Translations under genes and position numbers: made by a program
Notes under the pieces: model-generated
What the model saw: the letters and a program-made list of their open reading frames with translations, nothing else
Databases searched by the model: none
What the model was told of the DNA's origin: nothing
Shown here: in pieces, positions 35,066-45,535 of the stretch
Numbering within the stretch: the first letter of the stretch is position 1
Layout of the letters: every line of letters begins with the position of its first letter
From: Neoaquamicrobium sediminum
Lineage (GTDB): Bacteria > Pseudomonadota > Alphaproteobacteria > Rhizobiales > Rhizobiaceae
Assembly: GCF_013240295.1 (NCBI RefSeq)
Contig: NZ_JABETK010000001.1
Span: 124,001 to 188,000, forward strand
Direction: 5' to 3'
Length of the DNA stretch: 64,000 bases

Positions 35066-35971
35066 GTGCATTCCAACTTTCTGCGGTACTTTGACGAAGT
35101 CGCCCGGCAGGGCTCGATCCGGAAAGCCTCGGCAATCCTCAACGTCTCGTCGACGACCGTGAACCGCAAGATCATCAGCACCGAAGCCGAGATGGGGGTT
35201 CGCCTGTTCGAGAGAACCCCGGAAGGGGTGACGCTGACAGATGCGGGTGCCATTGTCCTCGAGCATTGCCGCAAGACGCTGCACGACTACGAGCGCACCA
35301 GAACGCTCCTTGACGACATCCGCGACCTGCGTGCCGGCCATCTCAACATCGCGGCGATCGATTCCGTGACATACGGGCTGCTGCCGCGCATCCTTCTCAG
35401 CTTCAACAGCATCTATCCCCAGGTGACGTATTCGATCACCACGGCACAGCCCGACGAGATCATGCAGGCGGTTGCCGACGGCTTTGCCGACATCGGCATA
35501 ACATTCACGTTCGATCTGCACCCGGACGTCCGCGTCATTTCCGAAAAGACCGCGCCTATAGGCATTATCATGCGGCCGGATCATCCGTTTGCAGGTCGCA
35601 CCAACCTGACGATTGCCGATATAGCCGGGCAGAAAATGGTGCGCACGGTCGATGCGCGCGGCCGCAATTCGATCATCGACCAGGCGATTTCCGGCATGTC
35701 GGCGGCGCTGTCGACGAGCTGCTTCACCGACACTCTCCATGTTGCCAAGCAGATGATTTTGGCCGGGCGCGGTGTGGGCCTCTACACCAAAATCGGCTTT
35801 TACGAGGACATCCAGCAAGGCACGCTGTGCTTCGTGCCCCTGATGCACGACGTGCTTCTCAACCTGAGGATCGGCGTCGTGATGTCCGCGTCGTCCGGCA
35901 TCTCGCCGCCTGAACGGCTGCTGGGCAACGAAATCCGTCGCGCTTTGGCGCAACTGCGGCTCGATTCGTGA
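35066..35971 (+). CDS. LysR-family transcriptional regulator
   Basis: 301 residues. HTH at the N-terminus (LRYFDEVARQGSIRKASAILNVSSTTVNRKIISTEAEMGVRLFERTPEGVTLTDAG) and a PBP2-like effector domain from about residue 90 (GHLNIAAIDSVTYGLLPRILLSFNSIYPQV). Start GTG 35066 with CAGGAG upstream. Divergent from the ABC/CoA operon, which it presumably controls in response to the imported compound or an intermediate. Confidence 0.93.
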   Translation: MHSNFLRYFDEVARQGSIRKASAILNVSSTTVNRKIISTEAEMGVRLFERTPEGVTLTDAGAIVLEHCRKTLHDYERTRTLLDDIRDLRAGHLNIAAIDSVTYGLLPRILLSFNSIYPQVTYSITTAQPDEIMQAVADGFADIGITFTFDLHPDVRVISEKTAPIGIIMRPDHPFAGRTNLTIADIAGQKMVRTVDARGRNSIIDQAISGMSAALSTSCFTDTLHVAKQMILAGRGVGLYTKIGFYEDIQQGTLCFVPLMHDVLLNLRIGVVMSASSGISPPERLLGNEIRRALAQLRLDS

Positions 35972-36077
35972 TCCGATGGTGAAGTGACCGGAGCGCGTTT
36001 CGGCGCCGAATTGACACGCGACAAAGCGGGTGCCGGCAATTGGCGCTTATTGATCAGTCTTCAACGGAGACGCCGCC

Positions 36078-36527
36078 ATGATCATCCGCGATATTCCACA
36101 GGCCCAATGCAAAGCGCTTGTCGCTGCCAACCGGCTCGCGCGTCTTGCATGCTCCGAGGCAGATCGCCCCTATCTCGTGCCGATCTTCTATGCCTATGCC
36201 GATAGCTGCGCCTATGCCTTCACCATGCCGGGTCGGAAGCTGAACATGATGCGCAACAATCCGAACGTAGCGCTGCTTGTTGAGGAAAAAGGCAACGGCC
36301 GGGGCTGGAGCAGCGTCGTGGCAGAAGGACGCTTCGAAGAGCTGCCCGATCGCATCGGGTCCAAGAGACAGAGGGATTACGCCTGGTCGCTGCTCAGCCA
36401 ACACGCCGGTTGGTGGGAACCGGGAGCTCTGAAGCCGGTCACGCCACCGCTTTCCGACCATACCGGGAACGTCTTCTTCCGCATCCGCATCGAGCACATG
36501 TCCGGTCGCGAAGCCGTCGACGAATAG
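36078..36527 (+). CDS. Pyridoxamine 5'-phosphate oxidase-related, flavin-binding protein
   Basis: 149-residue split-barrel protein of the flavin-nucleotide-binding type. MIIRDIPQAQCKALVAANRLARLACSEADRPYLVPIFYAYADSCAYAFTMPGRKLNMMRNNPNVALLVEE is the typical FMN-binding half; the C-terminus has HTGNVFFRIRIEHMSGREA. Monocistronic, preceded by AACGGAG. Role unknown; such proteins often bind FMN or F420/heme in stress or redox buffering. Confidence 0.88.
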   Translation: MIIRDIPQAQCKALVAANRLARLACSEADRPYLVPIFYAYADSCAYAFTMPGRKLNMMRNNPNVALLVEEKGNGRGWSSVVAEGRFEELPDRIGSKRQRDYAWSLLSQHAGWWEPGALKPVTPPLSDHTGNVFFRIRIEHMSGREAVDE

Positions 36528-36616
36528 AACCCGTCGGTGCAAGAGGCAGTCGAGCCCTGTTACAAAGAAGTCACCCGTGCCTTGCCCTCGCTTCAACCGT
36601 CACAGAAGGGCGCAGT

Positions 36617-37775
36617 TCAATAGAGTTTGCCGCGCGCGGTGACAGGCCAAAGCGTCTCGACGCGGCCGCCGCGGATGCCGACATACCAGTCATATAGATT
36701 GCAGGTCGGGTCGCAGTGGCCGGGGATCAGTTGCAGGCGCTGGTTGATCGCAAGCTGCCCTTGCGGATCGTCGAGCTGGCAATGCTCGTCCGACAGGCCG
36801 GTGCACGTTACGCCATCGAGCTGGTGGACCACAGGCAGGCCGCTGTCCACCGAGAAAGACTTCAGCCCCGCATCGCCGACCGCACGGCCGGGTGCCCTGC
36901 TTATGACCGAAGTGAGCACGAACAGCGCGTGTTCGAAACCGGCATTTGCCGTGGTCCCAAGCACCCGCCGGTAGTCGGCATCCATGAAGACGTATGAGCC
37001 GCACTGCAACTCGTTCCAGATCCCACTGGCGGCCTCGAGCGGATAGGTGCCGGTACCCGCGCCGCCGACGATGTCGCAGGAAAGCCCGGCTGCCGCCACA
37101 AGCGCGACGGTATCGCGCGTAAGCGCCTCGGCAGATGCGATGGCTGCGCGCCGCGCATCTGCCGTCGGCATATGCTGGGCGCGGCCATGATAGGCCTGAA
37201 TGCCGGCGAAGCGCAGGCCCGGCGCTTCAGATATTGCCACCGCCAGGTCACGCGCCGGAATACCGGGCGCGATGCCGCAGCGCCCCGCGCCGCAATCGAT
37301 CTCGACCAGCACTTCCAGCGTCGTGCCGGCCTCCACCGCTGCCGCAGACAGATCGGGCACGGCGGCCGGATCATCGGCGCAGACGATTATGCGCGCGTGC
37401 CTGGCAAGCCGCGCCAGCCGGGCGAGTTTTGCGGGATCGCGCACTTCATTGGCCACGAGAACGTCGCTTATGCCCGCGCGCACCATGGCTTCGGCTTCCG
37501 AGACCTTCTGGCTGGCAGCAGATCCCGCAGGCGGCGCCTCGCTCGATCTGGATGCGCGCAATATCGGCCGACTTGTGGGTCTTGGCATGGGCCCGCAAGC
37601 GCACGCCGCTCTCCTCGATCGCCTGCCGCATCCTGTCGATGTTACGGTCCAGCGCGTCGAGATCGACCAGTAGCGCCGGTGTCTGGATTTCGTGTAAAGC
37701 CATCCCAGGTATCGCTGGCACGTCGAAACCGAGTTCGCCAGCATCGGGCACGTGGCGATTATTCGCGTATGTCAC
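36617..37775 (-). pseudogene. DSD1-family PLP enzyme (D-threonine aldolase / D-serine dehydratase-like), frameshift by 4-bp duplication
   Basis: Fold-type III PLP enzyme with alanine-racemase-like barrel. N-terminal part TPALLVDLDALDRNIDRMRQAIEESGVRLRAHAKTHKSADIARIQIE holds the PLP lysine (HAKTHKS). The frame breaks at GACGICCQ where CCAG is tandemly repeated (plus strand CTGGCTGG, 37508-37515). Removing one copy continues KVSEAEAMVRAGISDVLVANEV. The C-terminal zinc site PGHCDPTCNLYDWYVGIR is intact. Corrected length about 384 residues. GTG 37775 start; ATG 37703 is an alternative. Unlike the other breaks, this one has the form of a real slippage mutation. Confidence 0.82.
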
Positions 37776-37799
37776 AATAAAACTCCCTGGTGCCGGGCG

Positions 37800-39038
37800 A
37801 TGCAGGTTGATGGCGCTCGGCTAATGCAGCTATTTTTGCAAAGCGGCGGAACAAAAGAAAGAGACATCGCTTGCGAGCAACGTTGCAATCGAGATCCCGG
37901 CAGCTCGCTTACAGCGAGCGCCAAGTCGATATTCAGGCTCCTGGCCGAGGGCAACCCGTCAACCCGTCCGCAGCTGGGCGAGGTGCTGAACCTGTCCCGG
38001 CCGACCATGTCGGCGGCGATGGGCGAGCTGGAACAGCTCGGGCTGGTGGCCAAGATAGGCGAAGTTCAGGGACTGATAGGCCGCAAGGCAGCAATCTATC
38101 GCCCTGGCCCACAAGCTGGTCACGTCATTGCGATCGATGCGGGCTCCACCCATGTGCGTCTGCGCGTATCGACCATCGACCGGCGGCTGCTCCACAGCCG
38201 GGTCTATCGCCTGCCGGCGAGCCAGCTTCTGCTCGGCGAGGAAATCAGCCGCGCCGTTGCCGACGAGGTTTCGGCCACCCTTGCCGAGACCGACGACGGC
38301 TGGGGCCCGCTACGGATGATCGGCATCGCGGTTCCATCGCGTGTCGTGGGACCGCAGGGCGATCAGAACGCGACCCGGCAAGAGGAGATATTCAGCCGTT
38401 TCGAGCCGCCGGCAGACGTGCCCGTCGTGTTGGAAAACAACGTGAATTGCGCGGCGGTTGCCGAGCGCTCCAATGGCGCCGCAAAGGACGCCGAAACATT
38501 TGCCTATGTCCAGATCGGACTGAAAATCGGCATGGGGGTCATGCTCGGCGGCAGGCTCCTGCGCGGACGCAACGGGGCGGCCGGCGAAATCGGCCACCTC
38601 GCCTTCCCCATGGCGGATGGCAGCAGGCCGATACCGGGTGAGATCGAGCGCTACATGGGGACTGAAGCGTTCATGCAGCGCGTGCTCGCGACCTGGCCGG
38701 ATAGCGCTGATAGCCAACCGGCCGATGCCGCCGACCTGATGGCGAGGGCGGGTGAAGGCTGCGCGACCGCGCTGGCGCATGTGACGCGCCACGCCGAAGA
38801 CATCGGTGCGATCGTCGCCAGTTGCGTCAGTGTGCTGGACCCTGGCCTGGTCGTGCTCGGCGGCGGGCTTGGAGGCAGCTCGTTACTCCTGCCCACCGTC
38901 TCCGACGTCGCCAACCGGCTGAGCTACCCCGTTGAAGTTCGCACCAGTACGCTTGGACAGGACGCGACCGTGCTCGGAATCGAAAAGCTGACCTGCGAGC
39001 AAACGGTCGACCTGCTTCTAGGCGAACGGCGGGACTGA
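37800..39038 (+). CDS. ROK-family transcriptional regulator
   Basis: About 412 residues. Winged HTH (SIFRLLAEGNPSTRPQLGEVLNLSRPTMSAAMGELEQLGLVAKIGE) fused to a ROK sugar-kinase-like domain (GHVIAIDAGSTHVRLRVST, PVVLENNVNCAAVAERSNGA, GAAGEIGHLAF). The classical Cys-rich zinc box of ROK proteins is not evident, so it may be a non-kinase sensor. Start is uncertain: ATG 37800, ATG 37824 or GTG 37752, none with a strong ribosome site; its 5' end overlaps the divergent DSD1 promoter. It probably regulates the sugar ABC operon downstream. Confidence 0.88.
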   Translation: MQVDGARLMQLFLQSGGTKERDIACEQRCNRDPGSSLTASAKSIFRLLAEGNPSTRPQLGEVLNLSRPTMSAAMGELEQLGLVAKIGEVQGLIGRKAAIYRPGPQAGHVIAIDAGSTHVRLRVSTIDRRLLHSRVYRLPASQLLLGEEISRAVADEVSATLAETDDGWGPLRMIGIAVPSRVVGPQGDQNATRQEEIFSRFEPPADVPVVLENNVNCAAVAERSNGAAKDAETFAYVQIGLKIGMGVMLGGRLLRGRNGAAGEIGHLAFPMADGSRPIPGEIERYMGTEAFMQRVLATWPDSADSQPADAADLMARAGEGCATALAHVTRHAEDIGAIVASCVSVLDPGLVVLGGGLGGSSLLLPTVSDVANRLSYPVEVRTSTLGQDATVLGIEKLTCEQTVDLLLGERRD

Positions 39039-39094
39039 AAATCTCGATATGCCGACGTGCCTGTGACGATTCCCGTTGCGCTTCCGAATTTTTT

Positions 39095-39155
39095 TGTTAA
39101 CTTGCCTAACATAATAAGCGGCCGCTGGACGGACCGTGTTTCGAGGGTGTTAACA
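39095..39155 (+). promoter_or_regulatory. Paired TGTTAAC operator candidates before the sugar ABC operon
   Basis: Inverted repeat TGTTA (39095-39099) / TAACA (39107-39111) and a perfect palindrome TGTTAACA (39148-39155), which lies just before the AGGGAG ribosome site. The shared TGTTAAC half-site and the AT-rich setting suit a ROK or LacI-like repressor; the ROK gene is directly upstream. Confidence 0.45.
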
Positions 39156-39167
39156 AGGGAGACGATC

Positions 39168-40427
39168 ATGATCGCAATGACGTGCCGCGCTGCCATACTG
39201 GCAACCAGCGCAACCTTTCTGGGTACTGGCAGCCTGGCTGCCCAGGAACTGCAATACTGGGTCTATTCCGACTTCGCGCAGGGCGATGCGCTTGCGCTTC
39301 AACAGGAATTCATCGCGGAATTTGAAGCTGAGAACCCCGGCGTGAAGATCGTGATCTCCGGCCGGGGCGATGACGACCTGACCTCCGGTCAGATCGCGGG
39401 TGCCGCCTCGGGCACGCTTCCCGACGTCTTCATGAACGGCCTTGCCGTCGGCGCGCAACTCGTCGAGGTTGGCGCGCTCGCAAACATCCACGACGACTGG
39501 ATGGCCATGCCGCAGGAATTCCGCGACCAGTTCGACGCGGACGCGATCGCGAGCTGCACCCCCAGGCCCGAGGAGATGTACTGCATCCCCTACACCGGCT
39601 TCGGTGAGATCATGTACCGCAACCTGACCGTCCTGGAAGAAGCCGGCATCGACACGGCGACACCGCCGGCCACCTGGGAAGAATGGTACGACCAGATGCT
39701 CAAGGTGAGCGAGATCCGGCAAATATGCCGTGCCGGACCAGACGCAGGTCTTCAATTCCGTTGCCAGCATGTATGCCGTGCGCGGCGACAAGTCTAAGTG
39801 GGGCATCGATTTCGAGGCGCGCAAGACGCTGATCGAACCCGAGCCGATGACGCGGGTCATGCAGATGTTCGTCGACATGGCACCGCTCAACAGCGGCACG
39901 AGCCGAAACGACCAGGGTACGCGAGACCTGTTCATCACAAACCAGCTCGCCTTCCATGTTGTGGGTCCATGGGTCAACCCCACCTACGCGCAGGCTGCTG
40001 CTGATTCCGGTCTGAAGTACGACTTCGTGCTGGTGCCGGGCGGCACGGATGGCGACCACGGCGGCATCAAGAGCTACGAGTTCGTCAGCGTCGCCCCGGG
40101 GCCGAACCGCGAAATCGCGTGGAAGTTCGCGACCTACATCACCGAAAAGAACCAGATGGCTCGTTGGGCGAAGCTGCTGTCGCGATACAATGCCAACGCC
40201 GCGGCGATGGCCGACCCGGAAGTCACCGCACTTCCGCTCATTGTCCGGTCGGTCGAGGCGGTGAAGTATGCAATGGATGTCATGCCCCCTATTTCGAGGG
40301 CGCGGTGCCGAACTGCTATCGCTCGATCATGACCGACATGGCTTCTGCCGTGGCCGATGACGAGTATTCGGCAGAAGAGGGCGCCGAGGAGCTCATCGCC
40401 GAACTCAACGACTGCCTGGCCGAATAA
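39168..40427 (+). pseudogene. Sugar ABC transporter substrate-binding protein (family 1), two frameshifts
   Basis: Reconstructed 419-residue extracellular solute-binding protein with signal peptide (MTCRAAILATSATFLGTGSLAAQ). Body: LQYWVYSDFAQGDALALQQEFIAEFEAENPGVKIVISGRGDDDL, TLPDVFMNGLAVGAQLVEVGALANI and CIPYTGFGEIMYRNLTVLEEAGIDTATPPATWEEW. An extra C at 39717-39718 shifts the frame (SEI then GKYAVPDQTQVFNSVASMYAV); a missing C in the C5 run 40285-40289 shifts it back (DVMPP then YFEGAVPNCYRSIMTDMASAVADDEYS). Net length is unchanged, so indel sequencing error is likely. Start ATG 39168, AGGGAG upstream. Confidence 0.88.
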
Positions 40428-40436
40428 GCCCGCGTT

Positions 40437-40468
40437 CGGATGGCGCGGACATCCATCCGCGCCATCCG
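40437..40468 (+). terminator. Intercistronic hairpin after the sugar-binding protein
   Basis: Thirteen-bp perfect stem CGGATGGCGCGGA (40437-40449) / TCCGCGCCATCCG (40456-40468), six-base loop, no T tract. Third example in this window of a strong hairpin between a binding-protein gene and its permease genes. Confidence 0.65.
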
Positions 40469-40506
40469 CCTTTCATCCCCTGAACCCGCTTCACCCTGGA
40501 GCCGTC

Positions 40507-41394
40507 ATGAGCGTCAGACGACTTCTGCCGCATTACGCAATGGTGCTGCCATTCGGCGTCCTGTTCGCGGCATTCTTCCTCTATCCGATCGTGAGCGGGC
40601 TCTATTACAGCTTCCATAGCTGGAATGCCGCCACCGAAGCGCAGTTCGTGGGCTGGGCCAACTATGAGGCGGTGCTGAGTTCGCGCGACTTCTCGCGCTC
40701 CATGTCCAATCTCGTCGTCTACATCGCCATAACCGTGCCACTCGGCATTACAGTGGCGTTCGGACTGGCGCTGCTTGTCGACAGCTTCACCGGTTTCTGG
40801 GCCAACTTCTTCCGCAGCGCCTTCTTCCTTCCCGTGGTGCTGCCGGCATTTCTGGCGGCCACGATATGGCGCTGGATGTACGCACCGAACTTCGGCCTTG
40901 TGAACATGGTTCTGGGCTGGTTCGGCATGCCGTCGATCAACTTCCTCAACGACACCGGCACCATGCTTTACGCGCTCATCGCCGTAGATGTGTGGGTATC
41001 AGCCGGGTTCAACATGGTCATCCTGCTCGCCGGTCTGAAGAACATTCCGCAAGACCTTTATGAAGCGGCGCGGCTGGACGGCGCGGGCCGCTTCCAGCAG
41101 GTGCGCTACATCACCATCCCGATGCTTGCGCCGGTGCTGTTCTTTGTCATCACCTACGGCTTCATCTCGGCGCTACAGGTATTCGACGTGCCTTGGCTGC
41201 TGACGGGGTCGTCCTTCACCGCATATGGCGGCCGGCGCAGTGCCTTGCTGTTTCCGGTCATGGACATGATGGGACGGGCCTTCGGCTCGGTGCGTTTCGG
41301 CGAAGCCGCCGCCTATGGCTTCATCCTGACTGCCATCATCATCTTCATCACCGCTGCCATGTTCGCGGTGCGCGCCTGGAGGACGCCGAAATGA
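40507..41394 (+). CDS. Sugar ABC transporter permease (MalF/UgpA type)
   Basis: 295-residue membrane permease. First helix YAMVLPFGVLFAAFFLYPIVSGLYYSFHSW, EAA loop LKNIPQDLYEAARLDGAGRFQQVRYITIPMLAPVLFF. ATG 40507 precedes the first helix. Overlaps the next permease start by four bases (ATGA). Confidence 0.93.
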   Translation: MSVRRLLPHYAMVLPFGVLFAAFFLYPIVSGLYYSFHSWNAATEAQFVGWANYEAVLSSRDFSRSMSNLVVYIAITVPLGITVAFGLALLVDSFTGFWANFFRSAFFLPVVLPAFLAATIWRWMYAPNFGLVNMVLGWFGMPSINFLNDTGTMLYALIAVDVWVSAGFNMVILLAGLKNIPQDLYEAARLDGAGRFQQVRYITIPMLAPVLFFVITYGFISALQVFDVPWLLTGSSFTAYGGRRSALLFPVMDMMGRAFGSVRFGEAAAYGFILTAIIIFITAAMFAVRAWRTPK

Positions 41395-42263
41395 GCGCCA
41401 GCCAAGCCTTTGCCGCAAACAGATATGTGATTGCCGACCTGTGGACCTGGCGCTTCCTGAAATGGGTGGTGGCCATATGCGTCGCGATAGTCGCGGTGTT
41501 CCCGATCTGGTGGATGATCAACGTGGTCTTCGCCGACCCCGGCGCGCCTGTCTCGATCAACCCGCGCCTCTACCCGACTTCGCTCAGTTCAGGCCTGTCG
41601 AAGATACAGATGATCCTGACGGAGACCCAGTATCTGCGGGCCTACTACATCACCATCGCCTATGCGCTGCTGACCATACTGGGGGTGCTGTTCATCGGAT
41701 CGATGGCAGCCTTCGAGTTCGCCCTGTTCGATTTTCCGGGCAAGCGCATCCTGTTCGGGCTCGTGATGCTGTCGCTGATGGTGCCGACCGTCGTCACGAT
41801 CATTCCCACCTACCTTCTCGTTGCGGACCTCGGCTGGCTCAACACGATGCAAGGTCTGGTGGTGCCGGGGCTTGCCTCCGCCTTCGGGCTCTTCATGCTT
41901 GTGCAGTTCATGCGCACCCTGCCGATGGAGATGATCGAGGCCGCAAGGCTGGATGGCGCGAGCCACTTCAAGATCTACTGGTACATCGCCCTACCCTTGT
42001 CGAAGAACGCGATGGTCACGCTGGCCATTCTAACCTTCATGAAGACCTGGGGCAATTTCGCCTGGCCACTGATCGTGGCTCCGCGTCCCGACACATACAC
42101 GGTCGGCCAGGTGGTAGGCCTGTTCAACGCGCCCTTCTCGCACCAGACCGTCGATGTGGTGATGACGGCCAACCTGCTCGCAGCCGTGCCGCCGCTGATC
42201 TTCTTCCTCATTTTCCAGCGCAAGATCGTCGAGGGCATCGCCATGTCGGGCTCCAAAGGCTGA
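41391..42263 (+). CDS. Sugar ABC transporter permease (MalG/UgpE type)
   Basis: 290-residue permease. Helix WVVAICVAIVAVFPIWWMINVVFADP, EAA loop MRTLPMEMIEAARLDGASHFKIYWYIALPLSKNAMVTLAILTFMKTWGNFAWPLIV, and terminal FQRKIVEGIAMSGSKG as in MalG. Coupled to the MalF-type gene. A large antisense-frame ORF here is a shadow. Confidence 0.93.
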   Translation: MSASQAFAANRYVIADLWTWRFLKWVVAICVAIVAVFPIWWMINVVFADPGAPVSINPRLYPTSLSSGLSKIQMILTETQYLRAYYITIAYALLTILGVLFIGSMAAFEFALFDFPGKRILFGLVMLSLMVPTVVTIIPTYLLVADLGWLNTMQGLVVPGLASAFGLFMLVQFMRTLPMEMIEAARLDGASHFKIYWYIALPLSKNAMVTLAILTFMKTWGNFAWPLIVAPRPDTYTVGQVVGLFNAPFSHQTVDVVMTANLLAAVPPLIFFLIFQRKIVEGIAMSGSKG

Positions 42264-42283
42264 ACGGACACAGTGAGAAAATC

Positions 42284-43378
<1,095 letters not shown>

Positions 43379-43383
43379 CAATC

Positions 43384-44325
43384 ATGACAATTCCTAAGGT
43401 GATGCCGCTGGCGCCGCAGGCCAGCGTCGTCGGCGTCGATATCGGCGGGACCAAGACCCATTTGCGGCTGCGGGACGCCACAGGCCAGCGCGACCTTGTC
43501 GTACCGACCAGCGACTGGCGGCATCGCGAATGGCAACGCGACGCTGGGTCGCTGCTGGAACTGGTCACGCATTTCAGCCAAGGCGCTCCGATCGCGGCCA
43601 TTGGCGTGGGTGCACACGGGTGCGACGACAGCGACGAATGCCTGGCGTTCGAGGATGCTTTCCGCCGCGCAGGCCCCTTGCCGGTTCGGGTGGTCAACGA
43701 TGCCGAACTCATGCCCGCCGCATTCGGGCTCGAACGGCAGATCGGCGTGGTGGCTGGCACCGGATCCATTGCGGTCTGTCGTGCGGCCGACGGCGAGATG
43801 CTGGTGGCCGGCGGCTGGGGCTGGATCATTGGCGACGAAGGCAGCGCGGCGAGCCTCGTGCGCGAGGCAGCCCGTACGGTCGCCCTGCACCTCGATCGAG
43901 GCGGGACCGCGAGCGACCCGCTCGTGCGTCGCCTGTTCGCCTCTCTCGAGATACCGTCCGCCGCACGCATCGGCAGCCGCCTCGGCAGCCTTGGCAATGC
44001 CGTCGCAGTTGGACGCCACGCCAGCCTGATCTTCGAGGCTGCGGAGGATGGGTCGCATCTTGCCGATGGTGTGATCCGCGATGGCGGACGTGCGCTGGCG
44101 GACCTCGTCACGCGGTTGCGACTGCGCGGAGCGCAGGCGTCCTCAGTCGTCGCCGGAGGCAGCGTCATCGCCTCTCAGCCACGGCTTTGGGAAGCATTCC
44201 AAGATGGCGTCGCGGATGCCTGCGGTGAGGAACTGGCGCTGTTTCTCCATCAAGGCCCGCCCGTCGAAGGCGCGATCGTCCTGGCCGACAAACTGGCGGC
44301 TGAAAAGGCCGCAGGCCCTCAATAA
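43384..44325 (+). CDS. BadF/BadG-type ATPase, N-acetylglucosamine-kinase-like
   Basis: 313-residue actin-fold kinase. Phosphate 1 loop VVGVDIGGTKTHLRLRD, VVNDAELMPAAFG, phosphate 2 VVAGTGSIAVCRAADGEMLVAGGWGWIIGDEGSA, adenosine loop SVVAGGSVIAS. Members of this family phosphorylate amino sugars such as GlcNAc. Five bases after the ATPase stop, so it is in the same operon; it likely phosphorylates the imported sugar. Confidence 0.86.
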   Translation: MTIPKVMPLAPQASVVGVDIGGTKTHLRLRDATGQRDLVVPTSDWRHREWQRDAGSLLELVTHFSQGAPIAAIGVGAHGCDDSDECLAFEDAFRRAGPLPVRVVNDAELMPAAFGLERQIGVVAGTGSIAVCRAADGEMLVAGGWGWIIGDEGSAASLVREAARTVALHLDRGGTASDPLVRRLFASLEIPSAARIGSRLGSLGNAVAVGRHASLIFEAAEDGSHLADGVIRDGGRALADLVTRLRLRGAQASSVVAGGSVIASQPRLWEAFQDGVADACGEELALFLHQGPPVEGAIVLADKLAAEKAAGPQ

Positions 44326-44349
44326 AACAGATCCGAAAAGGCGAGAACC

Positions 44350-45342
44350 ATGAGCTATCGTTCCACCGTTGCGCGACAATCCGAGTCGCTCGCTGACACC
44401 CTGACCGCCGCGCAGGCCGAACTCAAAGGGCTCGACCTGACGCCTATGGCGTCGGGGGTTGTCGCCGTGACCGGCATCGGTGCGTCCTATGCGGCGGCTG
44501 TGGTCGTTGCGGCGGAACTCCAGCGCCGTGGTCGGCGGGCATTCGCGGTCCGCTCGGGTGAAATGATGGAGGGCTACGACATTGCCGATACCGTATTGGC
44601 GCTGTCGCATCGCGGCCGCAGCGTCGAGACGGTCGAGGCCCTGCAGAAACTGCCGCGGGCCAAGAGCATCGCGATCACCAATAATCCCGAAAGCCCCCTG
44701 GCGAAGGCTGCAACCTACCACCTGACACTCAACAACGGCACGGATGCGACGCCGTCCAGCACCGGCTATACCGCGACGTTGCTGGCTGCCGGCCTCGTTG
44801 TCGACGCCATCCACGGCAGCGGCGGCGCCGACTGGACCGGCCTGTCGGCGTTGACGAAGGACATTCAAAGCCGCGCGGCCGCGAAAATGCCGCGTCTGGC
44901 CGAACTGTTCCGGGATCGCCGAGCCATCGATTGTGTCGGCGCAGGTGCGTCCATCGGGACCGCCGACGGCGCTTCGCTATTGATCCGCGAGGCCGCACGG
45001 CTGCCTGCTTCCGGCTACGAGACACGGCACTATCTGCATGGCCCCATGGAAGCCATGGATGCGTCGACGGGGGTCGTGTTGTTCGGTGACGCGCGCGAGC
45101 TGGCTCTGGCGGAAAACCTGAACGAGATCGGCTGCCCGAGCCTACTGGTCACCAGCGACACCGGCATTTCGGATCACGGCAAACTCACAGTGGTGCACGC
45201 GCCGGCCTGCGACGACCTCGTGTTGCGCGGCATCGTCGACATTTTCTCCGCACAGCTTCTTGCCGCGGAACTGTCCGACGCGGCCGGGCTAACCGACGTC
45301 AAATTCCGCTACAAGCAGACCGACACCAAGATCGTCGATTAA
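44350..45342 (+). CDS. SIS domain protein (AgaS / glucosamine-phosphate deaminase-isomerase-like)
   Basis: 330-residue double-SIS protein. SYRSTVARQSESLADTL, first SIS VVAVTGIGASYAAAVVVAAELQRRGRRAFAVRSGEMMEGYDIADTVLALSHRGRSVETVEAL, second SIS from about residue 195 (AIDCVGAGASIGTADGASLLIREAARLPASGYETRHYLHGPMEAMD). Such proteins isomerise, deaminate or cleave sugar phosphates. With the upstream kinase it forms a two-step amino-sugar or fructosamine-type route. Last gene before a strong hairpin. Confidence 0.88.
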   Translation: MSYRSTVARQSESLADTLTAAQAELKGLDLTPMASGVVAVTGIGASYAAAVVVAAELQRRGRRAFAVRSGEMMEGYDIADTVLALSHRGRSVETVEALQKLPRAKSIAITNNPESPLAKAATYHLTLNNGTDATPSSTGYTATLLAAGLVVDAIHGSGGADWTGLSALTKDIQSRAAAKMPRLAELFRDRRAIDCVGAGASIGTADGASLLIREAARLPASGYETRHYLHGPMEAMDASTGVVLFGDARELALAENLNEIGCPSLLVTSDTGISDHGKLTVVHAPACDDLVLRGIVDIFSAQLLAAELSDAAGLTDVKFRYKQTDTKIVD

Positions 45343-45355
45343 CCGCGCCGACAAT

Positions 45356-45377
45356 CGCGGCGCTCTTGAGCGCCGCG
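45356..45377 (+). terminator. Hairpin after the SIS gene
   Basis: Perfect 9-bp stem CGCGGCGCT (45356-45364) / AGCGCCGCG (45369-45377), CTTG loop, 13 bases past the stop. No T run; probable operon end. The following stretch to 45535 shows nothing else recognisable. Confidence 0.55.
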
Positions 45378-45535
45378 AACCGTTCGCCCCGCTTAGCAAG
45401 AATAGCGCCCGAACCGGAGCGCTATCTGCAAGCGGAAACATGGCGTTCGCTCAGGCCTGATACCAGCTAGACCAACCAGGGCGATGATCGCATACGTCTT
45501 CCACAGACGCGCGACGTCGATTAAGACCTGGCGTC

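Noticed and set aside
36011..36016. TTGACA as promoter of the PNPOx-like gene
   Set aside because: No acceptable -10 hexamer at 16-18 bases downstream, so not listed as a promoter.
41441..42283. Long upstream extension of the sugar ABC ATPase frame
   Set aside because: Lies over the MalG-type permease in another frame and reads as Arg/His-rich noise; the ATPase similarity starts at ATG 42284.
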